Shown in pieces: positions 28,019 through 37,152 of a stretch of DNA of 64,000 nt. The notes beneath the pieces were generated by a model. It was not told the origin of the DNA, made no database searches, and saw nothing but the letters and a program-made list of their open reading frames with translations. Position numbers and translations under genes: made by a program. The DNA is from JADJOY01 sp046331705 [NCBI: bacterium] (GTDB lineage: Bacteria; JADJOY01). Where the stretch lies: positions 7,265 through 71,264 of the forward strand of contig JAXLQJ010000039.1 in assembly GCA_046331705.1 (NCBI GenBank), given 5' to 3'. Numbering within the stretch: position 1 is the first letter of the stretch; each line of letters begins with the position of its first letter.

Positions 28019-28933
28019 TCAGCGCGGATCGTCCGTGGCCGGTTCGCGCGTGAGCCGCTCGTAGAGACCGTCCAGTCCCTGGTCTTCGCGGATCTCGGCG
28101 ACCTGACCGTCCCCCAGCTCGATGACGATCCACTCGCCGTCCGCTCGCTCCGCGACGTCCATCGTGAAGAACGGGCTCGGTATCCGCGCCGCGATCGAGT
28201 CGAACGGCTCGCTCGGCGGTGGTTCGCCGCTCGCCGATTCGCGCCAGTAGTGCCCGCCTGCGAGTGGAGCGGCGCTCCAGTACACGAGGCGGTACTCGCG
28301 AGCCAACGGCATGGCGCTCTTTGGGTGGCGCCCAGCGGGCCGAAGCTCGACGAACTCTCGAAACACGAACCCGCCCTCGAGCGAATCGCCGCGCAACGCG
28401 ATGAAGCTGTCGAGCACGCGCTCGACCGCGTCGAGATCGTCTGCGCACGGGATGTAGCAGGCCTCCTCCCATGCGTGTTTCTCCGACTTCACGTAATCCT
28501 TGAGCACCAGCGGACGATTGCCGAACGGCGCCAGTAACAGCGCCAGCTCGGCGCGCGCTGGCCGGGTCGTGCTCGCGGTCCACACGCTCCGTGGCGTGTG
28601 CTCGGCGATGGCGGAATGGCTCGCGGGCAGGTGGTGGCAGAAGCGGTATGCCCCGGGCGACGTGACGAGCGTCGTTCCGCGTGCGGCGAGCGCTGCATGC
28701 AGCCGCTCGTACGCGGCGGCGGAGAGCATCCATCCGCGATAGATCGCGGACTCGGACGCTGCTGTCGGCGGGATGCGGCGAACCGCGCGCTCCGCTTCGT
28801 CGGCCGAGCCGAGGAGGTCCGTGTTCACGATACCCACGCTTGCTCCACTGGCGCGCGCCAGCTCGACCTCGCGGGCGAAGGCTTCGTCGGGCTGCGAGCG
28901 ATCGATCGAGTCGGAAGGGAAGAGCACGCGCAT
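28019..28933 (-). CDS. ATP-grasp-domain protein
   Basis: 304 residues. The central part LVLKDYVKSEKHAWEEACYI and GGFVFREFVELRP reads like the ATP-binding strands of an ATP-grasp fold, and FTMDVAERADGEWIVIELGD is the typical C-terminal metal/ATP block (D-V-A ... E-L-G-D). Ligases of this kind join a carboxylate to an amine, but the substrate is unknown. The gene ends the minus-strand run beginning with the M48 peptidase (15 bases upstream). Confidence 0.75.
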   Translation of the reverse strand: MRVLFPSDSIDRSQPDEAFAREVELARASGASVGIVNTDLLGSADEAERAVRRIPPTAASESAIYRGWMLSAAAYERLHAALAARGTTLVTSPGAYRFCHHLPASHSAIAEHTPRSVWTASTTRPARAELALLLAPFGNRPLVLKDYVKSEKHAWEEACYIPCADDLDAVERVLDSFIALRGDSLEGGFVFREFVELRPAGRHPKSAMPLAREYRLVYWSAAPLAGGHYWRESASGEPPPSEPFDSIAARIPSPFFTMDVAERADGEWIVIELGDGQVAEIREDQGLDGLYERLTREPATDDPR

Positions 28934-28948
28934 GGTGGTGGGCTCGCG

Positions 28949-30595
28949 TTACGGATTCGAATGGGTGGCGGTCTCATCCCCGGCGGCTACGGTGGGGCAG
29001 GCGGTTTCGAGAGAGCGGCGCAGGGGCTCGAGCTGCCCCATGCGCTGGGAGCCGGGGAAGTCGTCGATGGGGCGGCCGAAGAGCGAGCGGCCCGCATGGC
29101 GGGCTTGGGCGAGCACGACGTCGAGCTCGGCGCGCGCGCGGTCGCATTGGCCGCGGGCGGCGAGCGCGAACACGAGGCCGTCGCGGTAGCCCCACCAATC
29201 GCGGACCTCGAGCGCGGCGCGATAGAAGATCTCGGCCTCGCTCGGCTCGCCTGCGGCGGAGCGTGCGGCGCCGATGGCGGCGAGCTGGTCGGCGGTGCCA
29301 CCCGTGAGCGCGATCGGCAGCCACGGCCTGGCGCGCGCGCCGTGGGGCAGGAACGGGAGATCTGCATACGTCCCAGGCGAGCCCAGGATTCCAGCGACCA
29401 AGGCGACGGCGACGATCACGCTCGGAACGCGCTGACCGCGACTGGGCGGCGGCGCTGGCCGCGCGAATCCCGGCGTGAGCCCCGCGGCGAGCAGCCGGTC
29501 GTAGAGCTCGGGGTGGCCAGTCGTCTGGCCCAGGACGGCGGGAATCTCCGCGTCCACGTAGAGCCGCAAGAGCGCCGACGCGTAGACCCCGGCGCTCTCG
29601 ACGGTCTCGACCGCCAGCCGGTCGGCGCGCTCTTCGAGGCGCCGGCGCAGCTGCTGCATCGGTAGCAGCGCGATCACGACGGCGGTGGCCAGGATCACCG
29701 CCAGCGCGAACGAGAAGCTCGCGGCCACGGGCCGCAAGAGCGCGAGCGGTAGCAGCAGCAGCGTCGCCGCGAGGCGGACGAAGCGCACGCCGCGCGATTC
29801 CGACAGGTGCCCCAGCTCGTGTGCGATGACCGCTTCGAGCTGACTCTCGGTGAGGAGCGCGAGTGCCCGGGTCGAGATCAACACTGCGCGCGCCCACGGC
29901 AGCGCGGCCGCCGAGCCGATCTCCGAGCGAAGCTCGTACGTGGCGGGCGCCGCCATTCCCACGGTGCCGGCCACCCGAGCGACCGCTTCGACCGCGCGCG
30001 GCGAGGGCGGCCCGATCAGCCCGAAGAGACGCGCGACGCGAATCGCCGCGCCGAAGTGGAGCCCCACCAAGCCCGCGGCCGTCGCGGCGACCGCGGCGCC
30101 GGTCGCCGGGCCGAAGTCCGCTGGCATGGCGAGCGCCGCGAGCACGATCAGCAACACGTGCGGATACCAGAACAGCCAGCGCTCGACGAGCGTGCGCGCC
30201 GTGGTCACGAAGCTCGTGGGCCGCTTGCGGGCGCGCTCGACGACTTGGTGGTAGACGAGCGTGATTGCCGTCAGCGACGCGAGCGGGGCGAGCACCCGCG
30301 GCACCGCGGCGGGCACCGCGGAGAGCGCGTACGGCAGCTCGAACATCGCGATGGCGATCCCGAGCGGCGCGATCGTCGAGAGCTGGCTCAGGTTCACCCG
30401 CGCCGGCCACGTGAGCCGCGCCCGCTCGGTCCAGTGCAGCCCGTCGAGGCCCGGCGGGCGCCGTCCCCAGGCCATCCACACGGACGCTCGTGCCAGAAGC
30501 CACGAGTTAGCGAACGCCAGCACGATCGCCGCCGGCGCCGGTGTCCACCGCACCCACGCCGGCATCGTCGCCTGCACCTGGTCGAGGGCGGTCAT
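28949..30595 (-). CDS. M48-family zinc metallopeptidase, membrane-bound
   Basis: About 548 residues. Several N-terminal membrane helices are followed by the zinc site IAHELGHLSES (H259, E260, H263), then two long hydrophobic segments and a downstream ERADRLAVETV block that supplies the third ligand Glu, as in HtpX/Ste24 peptidases. The C-terminal 130 residues have TPR-like character (GEPSEAEIFYRAALEVRDWW). I start at the ATG at 30595; the frame is open to a GTG at 30667, but that would leave only 2 bases before the divergent trxB start and run through its promoter. Likely membrane protein quality control. Confidence 0.8.
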   Translation of the reverse strand: MTALDQVQATMPAWVRWTPAPAAIVLAFANSWLLARASVWMAWGRRPPGLDGLHWTERARLTWPARVNLSQLSTIAPLGIAIAMFELPYALSAVPAAVPRVLAPLASLTAITLVYHQVVERARKRPTSFVTTARTLVERWLFWYPHVLLIVLAALAMPADFGPATGAAVAATAAGLVGLHFGAAIRVARLFGLIGPPSPRAVEAVARVAGTVGMAAPATYELRSEIGSAAALPWARAVLISTRALALLTESQLEAVIAHELGHLSESRGVRFVRLAATLLLLPLALLRPVAASFSFALAVILATAVVIALLPMQQLRRRLEERADRLAVETVESAGVYASALLRLYVDAEIPAVLGQTTGHPELYDRLLAAGLTPGFARPAPPPSRGQRVPSVIVAVALVAGILGSPGTYADLPFLPHGARARPWLPIALTGGTADQLAAIGAARSAAGEPSEAEIFYRAALEVRDWWGYRDGLVFALAARGQCDRARAELDVVLAQARHAGRSLFGRPIDDFPGSQRMGQLEPLRRSLETACPTVAAGDETATHSNP

Positions 30596-30614
30596 GAGCG
30601 GTGCGGTGAGCGCG

Positions 30615-30643
30615 TGGACAGGGGCAGGGGGCGTGACTACATT
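30615..30643 (+). promoter_or_regulatory. Sigma70-type promoter of trxB
   Basis: TGGACA (30615-30620), 17 bases, TACATT (30638-30643). AAGGAG lies at 30658-30663 and the ATG at 30670. Confidence 0.55.
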
Positions 30644-30669
30644 CCGCCGACTCGCGAAGGAGAGCACGA

Positions 30670-31620
30670 ATGGAAGCGGTACGAAACGTGGTGATCGTGG
30701 GCTCGGGATGCGCGGGCTTCACCGCGGCGCTCTACACGGCGCGCGGTGGGTTGCAGCCGCTCATCATCGAAGGCGGGAAGGTGGCGCCGGGAGGGCTCCT
30801 GACCACCACCACGGAGGTCGAGAACTTCCCCGGCTTTCCCGAGGGGATCATGGGACCGGAGCTGATGGAGCGGATGCGCGCGCAGGTCACGCGCTTCGGC
30901 ACCGAGTTCATGACCGCCACGGTCACCAAGGTGGAGACGCACGCGCGCCCGTTCCGCCTCCACACCGACACCGGCGAGGTGATCCAGACGCGCACGCTCA
31001 TCATCGCCACCGGCTCGGCGCCGCGCCTGCTCGGCATCGAAGGCGAGCAGGAGCTGACCGGCAAGGGTGTGAGCACGTGCGCCACCTGCGATGGCTTCTT
31101 CTATCGCGGCAAGACCGTGGTGGTGGTGGGCGGCGGCGACTCGGCGATGGAAGAGGCGCTCTACCTGGCCGGTCTCGCGTCCAAGCTGATCCTGGTGCAC
31201 CGGCGCGATTCGTTCCGCGCGTCCAAGATCATGCAGGAGCGCGTGCTCGCGAACCCCAAGATCGAGGTTCGCTGGGACTCGGCGGTGGTCGAGGTCCTCG
31301 GCCGCGAGAAGAACGATCTCGAAGGTGTGGTGATCCAGAACCTCAAGACCGGCGCACGCGAGACGGTGACCTCGCCGGGGATCGGGCTCTTCGTGGCGAT
31401 CGGCCACACGCCCGTCACGGAGTTCCTGGGCGGCGCGATCGACACGGACGAGCAGGGCTACATCCGGGTCAAGGACCCCACCAGCGAGACCAACGTCCCC
31501 GGCATCTTCGCCGCGGGCGACGTGATGGACCCGCGCTACCGCCAGGCGGTCACCGCCGCCGGCTCGGGCTGCCGCGCCGCCATCGACGCCGAACGCTTCC
31601 TCCAGCGCGAAGGGCATTAG
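30670..31620 (+). CDS. trxB: Thioredoxin reductase
   Basis: 316 residues. FAD site VIVGSGCAGFTAALYTARGG, redox-active CATCDG, NADPH site VVGGGDSAMEEALYL and C-terminal FAD block FAAGDVMDPRYRQAVTAAGS are all in place. It passes electrons from NADPH to thioredoxin. The second residue of the usual GxGPAG is Cys (GSGCAG), a frequent bacterial variant. The Shine-Dalgarno AAGGAG decides the start. Confidence 0.97.
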   Translation: MEAVRNVVIVGSGCAGFTAALYTARGGLQPLIIEGGKVAPGGLLTTTTEVENFPGFPEGIMGPELMERMRAQVTRFGTEFMTATVTKVETHARPFRLHTDTGEVIQTRTLIIATGSAPRLLGIEGEQELTGKGVSTCATCDGFFYRGKTVVVVGGGDSAMEEALYLAGLASKLILVHRRDSFRASKIMQERVLANPKIEVRWDSAVVEVLGREKNDLEGVVIQNLKTGARETVTSPGIGLFVAIGHTPVTEFLGGAIDTDEQGYIRVKDPTSETNVPGIFAAGDVMDPRYRQAVTAAGSGCRAAIDAERFLQREGH

Positions 31621-31694
31621 TTCTGCGCGGTCTCTTCAGGGCCGCGGCTCGTCGCGGAGCGCCATCTGCCGGGCGGGTCGAGAGTCGAGCGGGA

Positions 31695-33059
31695 GTGATC
31701 AGGCGAGCGCTGGCACCGTCGGTGTTGCTCGCGGTGCTCGCGGCCGTGACGGCGCGAGCCGAGGAACCGCTGCGCGCCGCGGTCGGACCGTTCTCGCCAC
31801 CCGCGAAGGCTGGGTTCCGGGTGGGGATGGCGAAGGTCGACATGACGCCCGATCTGTCGCAGATCGCGGTGTCGCTCAACGGCTATGGGGATCGAGACGA
31901 CGCGCTGGCGACGGCGGTGCTCGACCCGGTTTACGCGCGCGCCCTCGTGGTGGTGGATGCGCACGGCGGCCTGGCCGCCATCGTGGCCGCGGATCTTTGC
32001 TACGTGACGACCGAGCTACGCGACCTTGCGCTCGCGGAGCTCGGCGAGGACGGCTTCGACGGGCGGAACTTCCTCCTCGCCGCGACGCATACCCATTCGA
32101 GCTTTTCCGGTTACGACGGCAGCCGAGTCGCGAAGCTCTTCATGGGCGAGTTCCACGAGGAGGTCCTGATTCGGACGGCGCACGCGATCGCACGCGCGGT
32201 GCGCGACGCGAAGGCGCAGGCTCGGCCCGCGGTGATGAGCGTCGCACGCGCGTGGCTTTCGGGTTTCAACCGCAGCCGGCTCGATCCCAGCTTCGACCAC
32301 GCTCGGGGACGCAGCCTCGCGGCCTCGGCGGATCCGCGATTCGCCCTCAACCAACGTGCGGTGCTCGTTCGGTTCCAGGCGGAGGACGGCACGAACATCG
32401 GCGCGGTGACTCAGTTCTCGGCCCACCCGACCGTGCTGTCGCCCAAGAATCTCGCGATCTCGGCGGACTACCCCGGTGTGCTCTGCCGCCGGCTCGAAGG
32501 AGCACTCGGGCCGGGAAGCGTCGCGCTCTTCCTGAACGGCAGCCTGGGTGACCTGGCACCGACACCGGATTGGGCGGAGTCGGGGGACATCGAGGTCAAG
32601 CGGATGGAGGCGTACGGCAACGGGCTCGCCGACGCTTTCCTCGGCATGATGCCCGCGTTGGTGCCGACGGACGACACGCGTCTCCGCGCCAACTCCGTGC
32701 GGCTGCCGTTCGAGAATCTCGTCGTCAACGTGTTCGGCGGCGTGACGTTGCCGGGCTTTCTCACCGGCTTGGTCACGACCCGCGACGAGCTGACCGTCCA
32801 AGCGATGGCCCTCGGCCGGCTGGTCTTGCTCGCCATCCCTGGCGAGGCGACGACGCGCGCGGGGACGCAACTCGAGACGGTGTGCGAGAACGGCGACGAG
32901 TGCATCGTCGTCGCTCCGGCGAACGCCTACGTCGGCTACATCGTGACCCGCGACGAGTACGAGCTGGACAGGTACGAGGCCGACTCGTGCTTCTTCGGGC
33001 CCGACGCCGCCGCATGGGCGAGATCGGCCATCGAGACCGCGTATCGCGGGCTCCAGTAG
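31695..33059 (+). CDS. Secreted neutral/alkaline ceramidase-like protein
   Basis: About 454 residues with a signal peptide (ALAPSVLLAVLAAVTARAEE). The neutral ceramidase N-terminal domain is visible: VGMAKVDMTPDLSQIAVSLN, AATHTHSSFSGYDG (zinc-type His cluster THTH), TQFSAHPTVLSPKN and FLNGSLGDLAPT. Compared with classical neutral ceramidases (650-750 residues) it lacks the C-terminal immunoglobulin-like domain. It would act in the periplasm or outside on N-acyl linkages of sphingolipid-like compounds, though many bacterial relatives are untested. Start GTG at 31695 places the signal peptide at the N-terminus. Confidence 0.8.
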   Translation: MIRRALAPSVLLAVLAAVTARAEEPLRAAVGPFSPPAKAGFRVGMAKVDMTPDLSQIAVSLNGYGDRDDALATAVLDPVYARALVVVDAHGGLAAIVAADLCYVTTELRDLALAELGEDGFDGRNFLLAATHTHSSFSGYDGSRVAKLFMGEFHEEVLIRTAHAIARAVRDAKAQARPAVMSVARAWLSGFNRSRLDPSFDHARGRSLAASADPRFALNQRAVLVRFQAEDGTNIGAVTQFSAHPTVLSPKNLAISADYPGVLCRRLEGALGPGSVALFLNGSLGDLAPTPDWAESGDIEVKRMEAYGNGLADAFLGMMPALVPTDDTRLRANSVRLPFENLVVNVFGGVTLPGFLTGLVTTRDELTVQAMALGRLVLLAIPGEATTRAGTQLETVCENGDECIVVAPANAYVGYIVTRDEYELDRYEADSCFFGPDAAAWARSAIETAYRGLQ

Positions 33060-33083
33060 GCGAAGCGGCGATCCGGGAAGGCA

Positions 33084-33311
33084 GCGCTCTCGCACCAACC
33101 CGTCGCGCTCCTCGGCGACGGGATCCGCGGCAGGGATGCCGAGATCGACCGGCGTGTGCTTTCCCAGGCGCTCGACGAACTCGGCCTGCTCGACTTCCCG
33201 GCGAACGGCTTCCAGTACCACGTCGCTCATCGTGCGGCCGCGACGGTGAGCGAGCGCTTGCAAGCGCCGGTGGATCGACTCGGGGACGTTCTTCACCTGG
33301 AGATTCGCCAT
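33084..33311 (-). pseudogene. FitA/VapB-type ribbon-helix-helix antitoxin remnant
   Basis: Reading the minus strand from the ATG at 33311 gives ANLQVKNVPESIHRRLQALA, then RTMSDVVLEAVRREVEQAEF and THTP-like KHTPVDLG, which match FitA-type RHH antitoxins over about 75 residues. The frame then runs on into sequence antisense to the ceramidase gene without the normal stop, and no PIN-domain toxin follows. I read it as an antitoxin whose 3' end and toxin were lost. Confidence 0.55.
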
Positions 33312-33423
33312 GGCATGAGACTGTCGCAAGCCATTCTCATGCTCGCGACCATCGTCCCTTCGTGCGCGGCGAGGCTTCGAGATCGCAGGGGCGAGCGCCA
33401 GCTCGCCCGGCGTTCCCGCCCGA

Positions 33424-34885
33424 CTACGCGCGGCCGCCATGCGTTCGATCCTGAAGATGGTCCACAGCCCACGACCACAGAATCCGCTCGCCGCGCCACT
33501 CGGGAATGATCGTGCGCGCGGCGATACCCAATCCCGCGTCCTGCTGCTCGCGCTCCACCTCGGCGAGTGCCTTCAGAAGCTCGTCTCCACCCAGCTCGGC
33601 ACCCTGGAGCCGAAACCCATCCCCGCGCACGAACGCCGTACCGAAATCCGTCGCCGCGATCCGCCACCCGCCCTCGTGCACCAGCACGTGATGCCGCCGG
33701 CAGAGCAGTAGCAAATTGGAGAGCCTCGTCTCGCCTCCATCCGCCCAGTGCCGAACGTGATGCGCGTCGACGAACCGACTCTGCTTGCAACCTGGAAACG
33801 CACACGTCCGATCCCGCGCCTTGAGCGCCCGCCGGATCGCCGGTGGAATCTGCCGCGTGCGCCGCCCCACGCTCAGAATCTCGCCGTCCTCGCTTTCGTG
33901 AACACACACCCGGCTGCAATCACACGCGATTCTTCGCACCGTCTCGGGAGCGAGCACCGTTCCATCGGCCAGCTCCGCCGGCGGTCCATCGCCATCGTGG
34001 GGTAGGGCGCTTTCATTCACATAAACACTGACTTCGTAACGATCGCCACCATCCACCGCCGCCGGCCCGTGCGCGAGCATCGTTTCGGCGAGCACCATCA
34101 ATGCGTCCGCGTTTCGAGCCTCGCGCCGCGCTGGATCCTCTTCCGGCACCCAGCGACTCTCCACGGGAGACTCCGCCGGTGTCGCTAGCTCGGAAGCCCC
34201 CGCCGACTCTCCTGATGGGAGAGTCCTCCCTCCGCAGCGAGTCGCGCGCGGAGTCGAACAAGCCTTTAGAAAGGCGCTCCTCTTCGGCGGCCGGTAGCCG
34301 TCCCTCGAACACGAACCGTGCCATCCGCGTACTTCCAGTAACGAAACGAGCGCGCCGCGCCTCGCTCTCCGCCGCCAACTCGGTTCGCCCGTTGCCGCTC
34401 GCAGCGCCGCCGATGAAGCCGGACCAGCTTGTCCAAGTGCGCCGCCGTGCCGAACCGCGCTGCGCCCACCAGCGAGCTCCTCGTTCTCGGCGGTAGCCAC
34501 GCGCGCGTCATCGCACGCACCTTCGAGTAACCGACCTGCACCCGCGCCATCGCCGCCGCGATCTTCGGCAACGTGACCAACGCCTGTGCCACCCACTGCC
34601 TTCTCGTGAGCCGTGCCCATGGCGATGCCGCGCACCTCACGTTGAGCCACTGCACGCCGTCGACCGAATCCCATCGCCGGCCCACGGCCGCCGCCGATCG
34701 AACTCCGCCAACAACACCAGAAACCGATACTCGACCGCGCTCAGCCGCGCCGCCAGCGTGGTGAGATCCGCCGCCAGCTCGTCGTCCGAGCGTCTCGCGA
34801 AGGGAGACGCGGTGGAGTTCGGCGCAGGCAGCGGCTCTTCGGGGAGGGAATTTGCATGAGTGATCATATGTTCACTATGACGCAT
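33424..34885 (-). pseudogene. DUF222/HNH endonuclease gene broken by several frameshifts
   Basis: The intact 3' part (33424 to about 34250) encodes the C-terminal half of a DUF222-HNH (13E12-type) protein, with the HNH site CAFPGCKQSRFVDAHHVRHW and LSNLLLLCRRHHVLVHEGGW. The 5' part is scattered over three frames: DDELAADLTTLAARLSAVEY (start at 34885), VQWLNVRC and LPKIAAAMARVQVGYSKVRA and RFGTAAHLDKLVRLHRR in a second frame, IAMGTAHEKAV and RVATAENEEL in a third, MARFVFEGRLPAAEEERLSK in a fourth reading. Placed in order they form a normal N-terminus, so at least five indels have broken the gene. Confidence 0.8.
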
Positions 34886-35076
34886 CCAGCGAAATCCCCC
34901 AACTCGCGCACCGAAATCATCCCGTCACACAGGTCGGTCGCATGCTTGGGCGAACCCCGTCCGCCGAGCCCAGGCCGAGGGCAGCTCCGCCCACGAGCGT
35001 GGCGGTTGCTCCGGCGACCGCTGGTCGCGTGGCCCGCGCCGCGCTCAGGCAAATGCTTCGATCGCCGGTCGCGCCG

Positions 35077-35571
35077 TCATCCCCCTCGATTCCCGCGCCG
35101 CTCACTCTCTGGTTCGCCGAGTGCCGCTGGCACGCGCTCCTCGCGCTGCTCGTCGTAGCGCGGGATCACCCGCTCGTAGGGCTGCACCATGAGCGGCGAC
35201 GAGATGAGGTAATCGGCCGATGCGCGATTGCACGCCACCGGCACGTTGTAGACGACGCAGATGCGCAACAGCGCCTTGACGTCCACGTCATGCGGCTGCG
35301 ACTCGAGCGGATCCCAGAAGAAGACCAGGATGTCGAGCCGCCCCTCCGCGATCATCGCCCCGAGCTGCAGATCCCCACCCAGCGGCCCCGACTTGAGGCG
35401 CTCGACTGGCAGGCCGAGCTGCTCGCGCAACAGGCTGCCGGTCGTGCCCGTGGCGAAAAGCTCGTGCTGCTCGAGAAGCGCTTGGTTGTAGCGAGCCCAC
35501 TCGATGATCTCCTGCTTCTTGTGATCGTGCGCCACCAGCGCGATACGCCGACGTTCTCGAAGAGCGGACAC
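35077..35571 (-). CDS. mgsA: Methylglyoxal synthase
   Basis: 164 residues from a GTG. RIALVAHDHKKQEIIEWARY, LFATGTTGSLLREQLG, the catalytic block RLKSGPLGGDLQLGAMIAEG with its conserved aspartate, ILVFFWDPLESQPHDVDVKA and NVPVACNRASADYLISS cover the whole family. It converts dihydroxyacetone phosphate to methylglyoxal and phosphate, a bypass of lower glycolysis. The same frame is open back to 35790, but that part is arginine-rich shadow. The C-terminus has about 15 extra residues relative to the E. coli enzyme. Confidence 0.95.
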   Translation of the reverse strand: MSALRERRRIALVAHDHKKQEIIEWARYNQALLEQHELFATGTTGSLLREQLGLPVERLKSGPLGGDLQLGAMIAEGRLDILVFFWDPLESQPHDVDVKALLRICVVYNVPVACNRASADYLISSPLMVQPYERVIPRYDEQREERVPAALGEPESERRGNRGG

Positions 35572-36158
35572 GCGCGGACCCCCGATACGCGCTCGCGTCA
35601 CGAACCGCGGCGCGAGCTGAGCACGAGCCCAACCTATCCGCCGCGCGCCAACCCCCGGTGGCAATCCGGTGACGACCCGCGCGCGCCGGCGGCCGACGCG
35701 GCGAGAGCCGCGTCCGGCTCGTCCGCGGAATCCGCGACTCGCCCGTCCAAGAGGCCCACTGGCGGAGCGCCTGCCTCCGCTCTTGAGCACGGCTCACCGG
35801 CAACATCTTCCACGAGCTTCGCCAACACGACGAGGTCGGCACCTCGATGGTCTTCATCCGAGTCCTCGATCTCGACCACGCCGCCACTCGCCGCCCGATC
35901 GACGACTCGACATCCCGAGCCCGAGCGCTCCCGTCCGGCCCCTCGCGCGCCCCGGATATCCCCGGTCCAGACAACCGCCCGAGCGACGCAGCCGCAGCCG
36001 AGATTCTCCAATGAGAACCGACGAGAATCCCCTCGACCCGCCCGTCGCTGCCGCGCTAGGCTGCAAGCAAAGTGGTCAAGCTGAATCCCCCTAGTTCACC
36101 CGAACCAATTCCTCCTAGTTCAGGCCATTTCACGTTGGGCCCAGAAGAAGCAGAGCAG
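35572..36158. other. Non-coding stretch before the VOC gene, with a cassette-type boundary
   Basis: I can support no gene here on either strand. Near its end TAGTTCA occurs twice (around 36091 and 36115), and GTTGGGC at 36134-36140, preceded by TTCAC, has the form of an integron core site (GTTRRRY) just 18 bases before the VOC ATG. Base composition falls in this stretch compared with both sides. Confidence 0.4.
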
Positions 36159-36575
36159 ATGAAGCCGCGAATCACAGTCATCACCATCGGTGTCAACGAC
36201 CTCGAAGCATCATTGCGCTTCTATCGTGAAGGACTAGGCTTTTCTACCGAAGGCGTCATCGGCAAGGAGTTTGAGTATGGGGCAGTTGTGTTCATCCAGC
36301 TTCAGCCTGGTTTGCGTCTGGCTTTGTGGCCCCGCAAGAGCATCGGGCATGACACTGGGCTTGCGGTAGGTTCCGCCAACCCCACGGAAATGACGCTAGG
36401 CCATAACGTCTCATCAAAAGCGGAAGCCGACGCTGTCCTGGCAACAGCAAGAGCCGCAGGCGCCGTCATCGTCAAGGCCGCGCACGACACTTTTTGGGGC
36501 GGCTATTCTGGCTACTTCCAAGATCCAGACGGCCATCTTTGGGAGGTTGTCTGGAACCCTCAATGGTCAGAGTAA
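36159..36575 (+). CDS. VOC/glyoxalase-family protein on a probable gene cassette
   Basis: 138 residues of one VOC (glyoxalase/bleomycin-resistance/dioxygenase) domain: ITIGVNDLEASLRFYREGLG at the start, a middle GAVVFIQLQPGLRLALWP and the final SGYFQDPDGHLWEVVWNP, the usual closing motif with its metal-binding Glu. Codon use and G+C are clearly lower than in the neighbours. I chose the ATG at 36159 because AGAAGAAG precedes it and the domain starts at once; an upstream in-frame ATG at 36072 would cross the core-site-like GTTGGGC. The stop is 7 bases from the attC-like sequence. Substrate unknown. Confidence 0.85.
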   Translation: MKPRITVITIGVNDLEASLRFYREGLGFSTEGVIGKEFEYGAVVFIQLQPGLRLALWPRKSIGHDTGLAVGSANPTEMTLGHNVSSKAEADAVLATARAAGAVIVKAAHDTFWGGYSGYFQDPDGHLWEVVWNPQWSE

Positions 36576-36581
36576 ACATCA

Positions 36582-36665
36582 GCCCCAACAACGCGTTCAA
36601 CACGGACTGGCAAAAGCGCCGCTTCGCTCTGCTTTTGCCCGTCGACCCATTCGGAACGTTCTGGC
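36582..36665 (+). other. attC-like integron recombination site
   Basis: Starting 7 bases after the VOC stop: CCCCAAC (R''-like, 36583-36589), AACGC spacer, GTTCAACACGG (L''-like), then a perfect inner hairpin GGCAAAAGC / GCTTTTGCC (36609-36617 and 36631-36639). The right half is degenerate: CCGTCG only partly pairs with L'', and the R' core reads GTTCTGG instead of GTTRRRY. Length and placement fit attC; the right half weakens the call. Confidence 0.5.
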
Positions 36666-36821
36666 TGAATTCGAGATCGGATCAGCCCCGACATCACCTG
36701 GCGCCCGCTGACGCAATGCTCGCAATCCGCGAGCACCGGTCGCATTCCGCGCCGCGGCACCCCTGGAGCTGCCGGACGGATACCTACCCGCCGCTGCGGA
36801 ATCTCTGCGCTGCGCGGTATG

Positions 36822-36852
36822 CCATTGACTTACTCGGTCAATGGCCTACGAT
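36822..36852 (+). promoter_or_regulatory. Promoter with overlapping palindromic operator of the BrnT/XRE operon
   Basis: TTGACT (36825-36830), 16 bases, TACGAT (36847-36852) make a strong promoter. A perfect inverted repeat CCATTGAC-N7-GTCAATGG (36822-36844) covers the -35 and spacer, a good site for repression by the XRE antitoxin. The predicted transcript would start near 36859. Confidence 0.55.
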
Positions 36853-37152
36853 GGGGAGGTGCGATTCACGTTCAACCCCGCCAAGAGCGAGCAGAATCGC
36901 AAGAAGCATGGCATCTCGTTCAAGGAAGCCGAGTCACTCTTCACGAGCGGTGCGCCGTATCTCGACATCTACGACGAGGCGCATTCCGAGACGGAAGACC
37001 GCTTCCTTGCGATCGGTCCGACTGATCCTGGAATCATCGCCGTCGTGTACACCGAGCGGGATGGGGACACCATCCGGATCATCAGTGCCCGTCGCGCGAC
37101 GAGCACGGAGAAGGAACTGTATCGCCAGTACGTCGGAGGAAAACGGACATGA
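36841..37152 (+). CDS. brnT: BrnT-family toxin (DUF497)
   Basis: Up to 103 residues. RFTFNPAKSEQNRKKHGISF, EAESLFTSGAPYLDIYDE and the final IRIISARRATSTEKELYRQY are the conserved BrnT blocks; BrnT is an RNase-like ribosome-independent toxin. The ATG at 36841 lies inside the operator and before the -10 end, so an mRNA made from the promoter above could not contain it; GTG at 36859 (97 residues, family-typical N-terminus) is an equally good start, possibly leaderless. Overlaps the antitoxin gene by ATGA. Codon use is closer to the region than the VOC gene. Confidence 0.85.
   Translation: MAYDGEVRFTFNPAKSEQNRKKHGISFKEAESLFTSGAPYLDIYDEAHSETEDRFLAIGPTDPGIIAVVYTERDGDTIRIISARRATSTEKELYRQYVGGKRT

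Noticed and set aside
35630-35860. Possible frameshifted antitoxin remnant on the minus strand (KTIEVP then DLVVLAKLVEDVAGE in another frame)
   Set aside because: The pieces are too short, need a frame change and give no toxin partner; chance in high-G+C sequence is equally likely.
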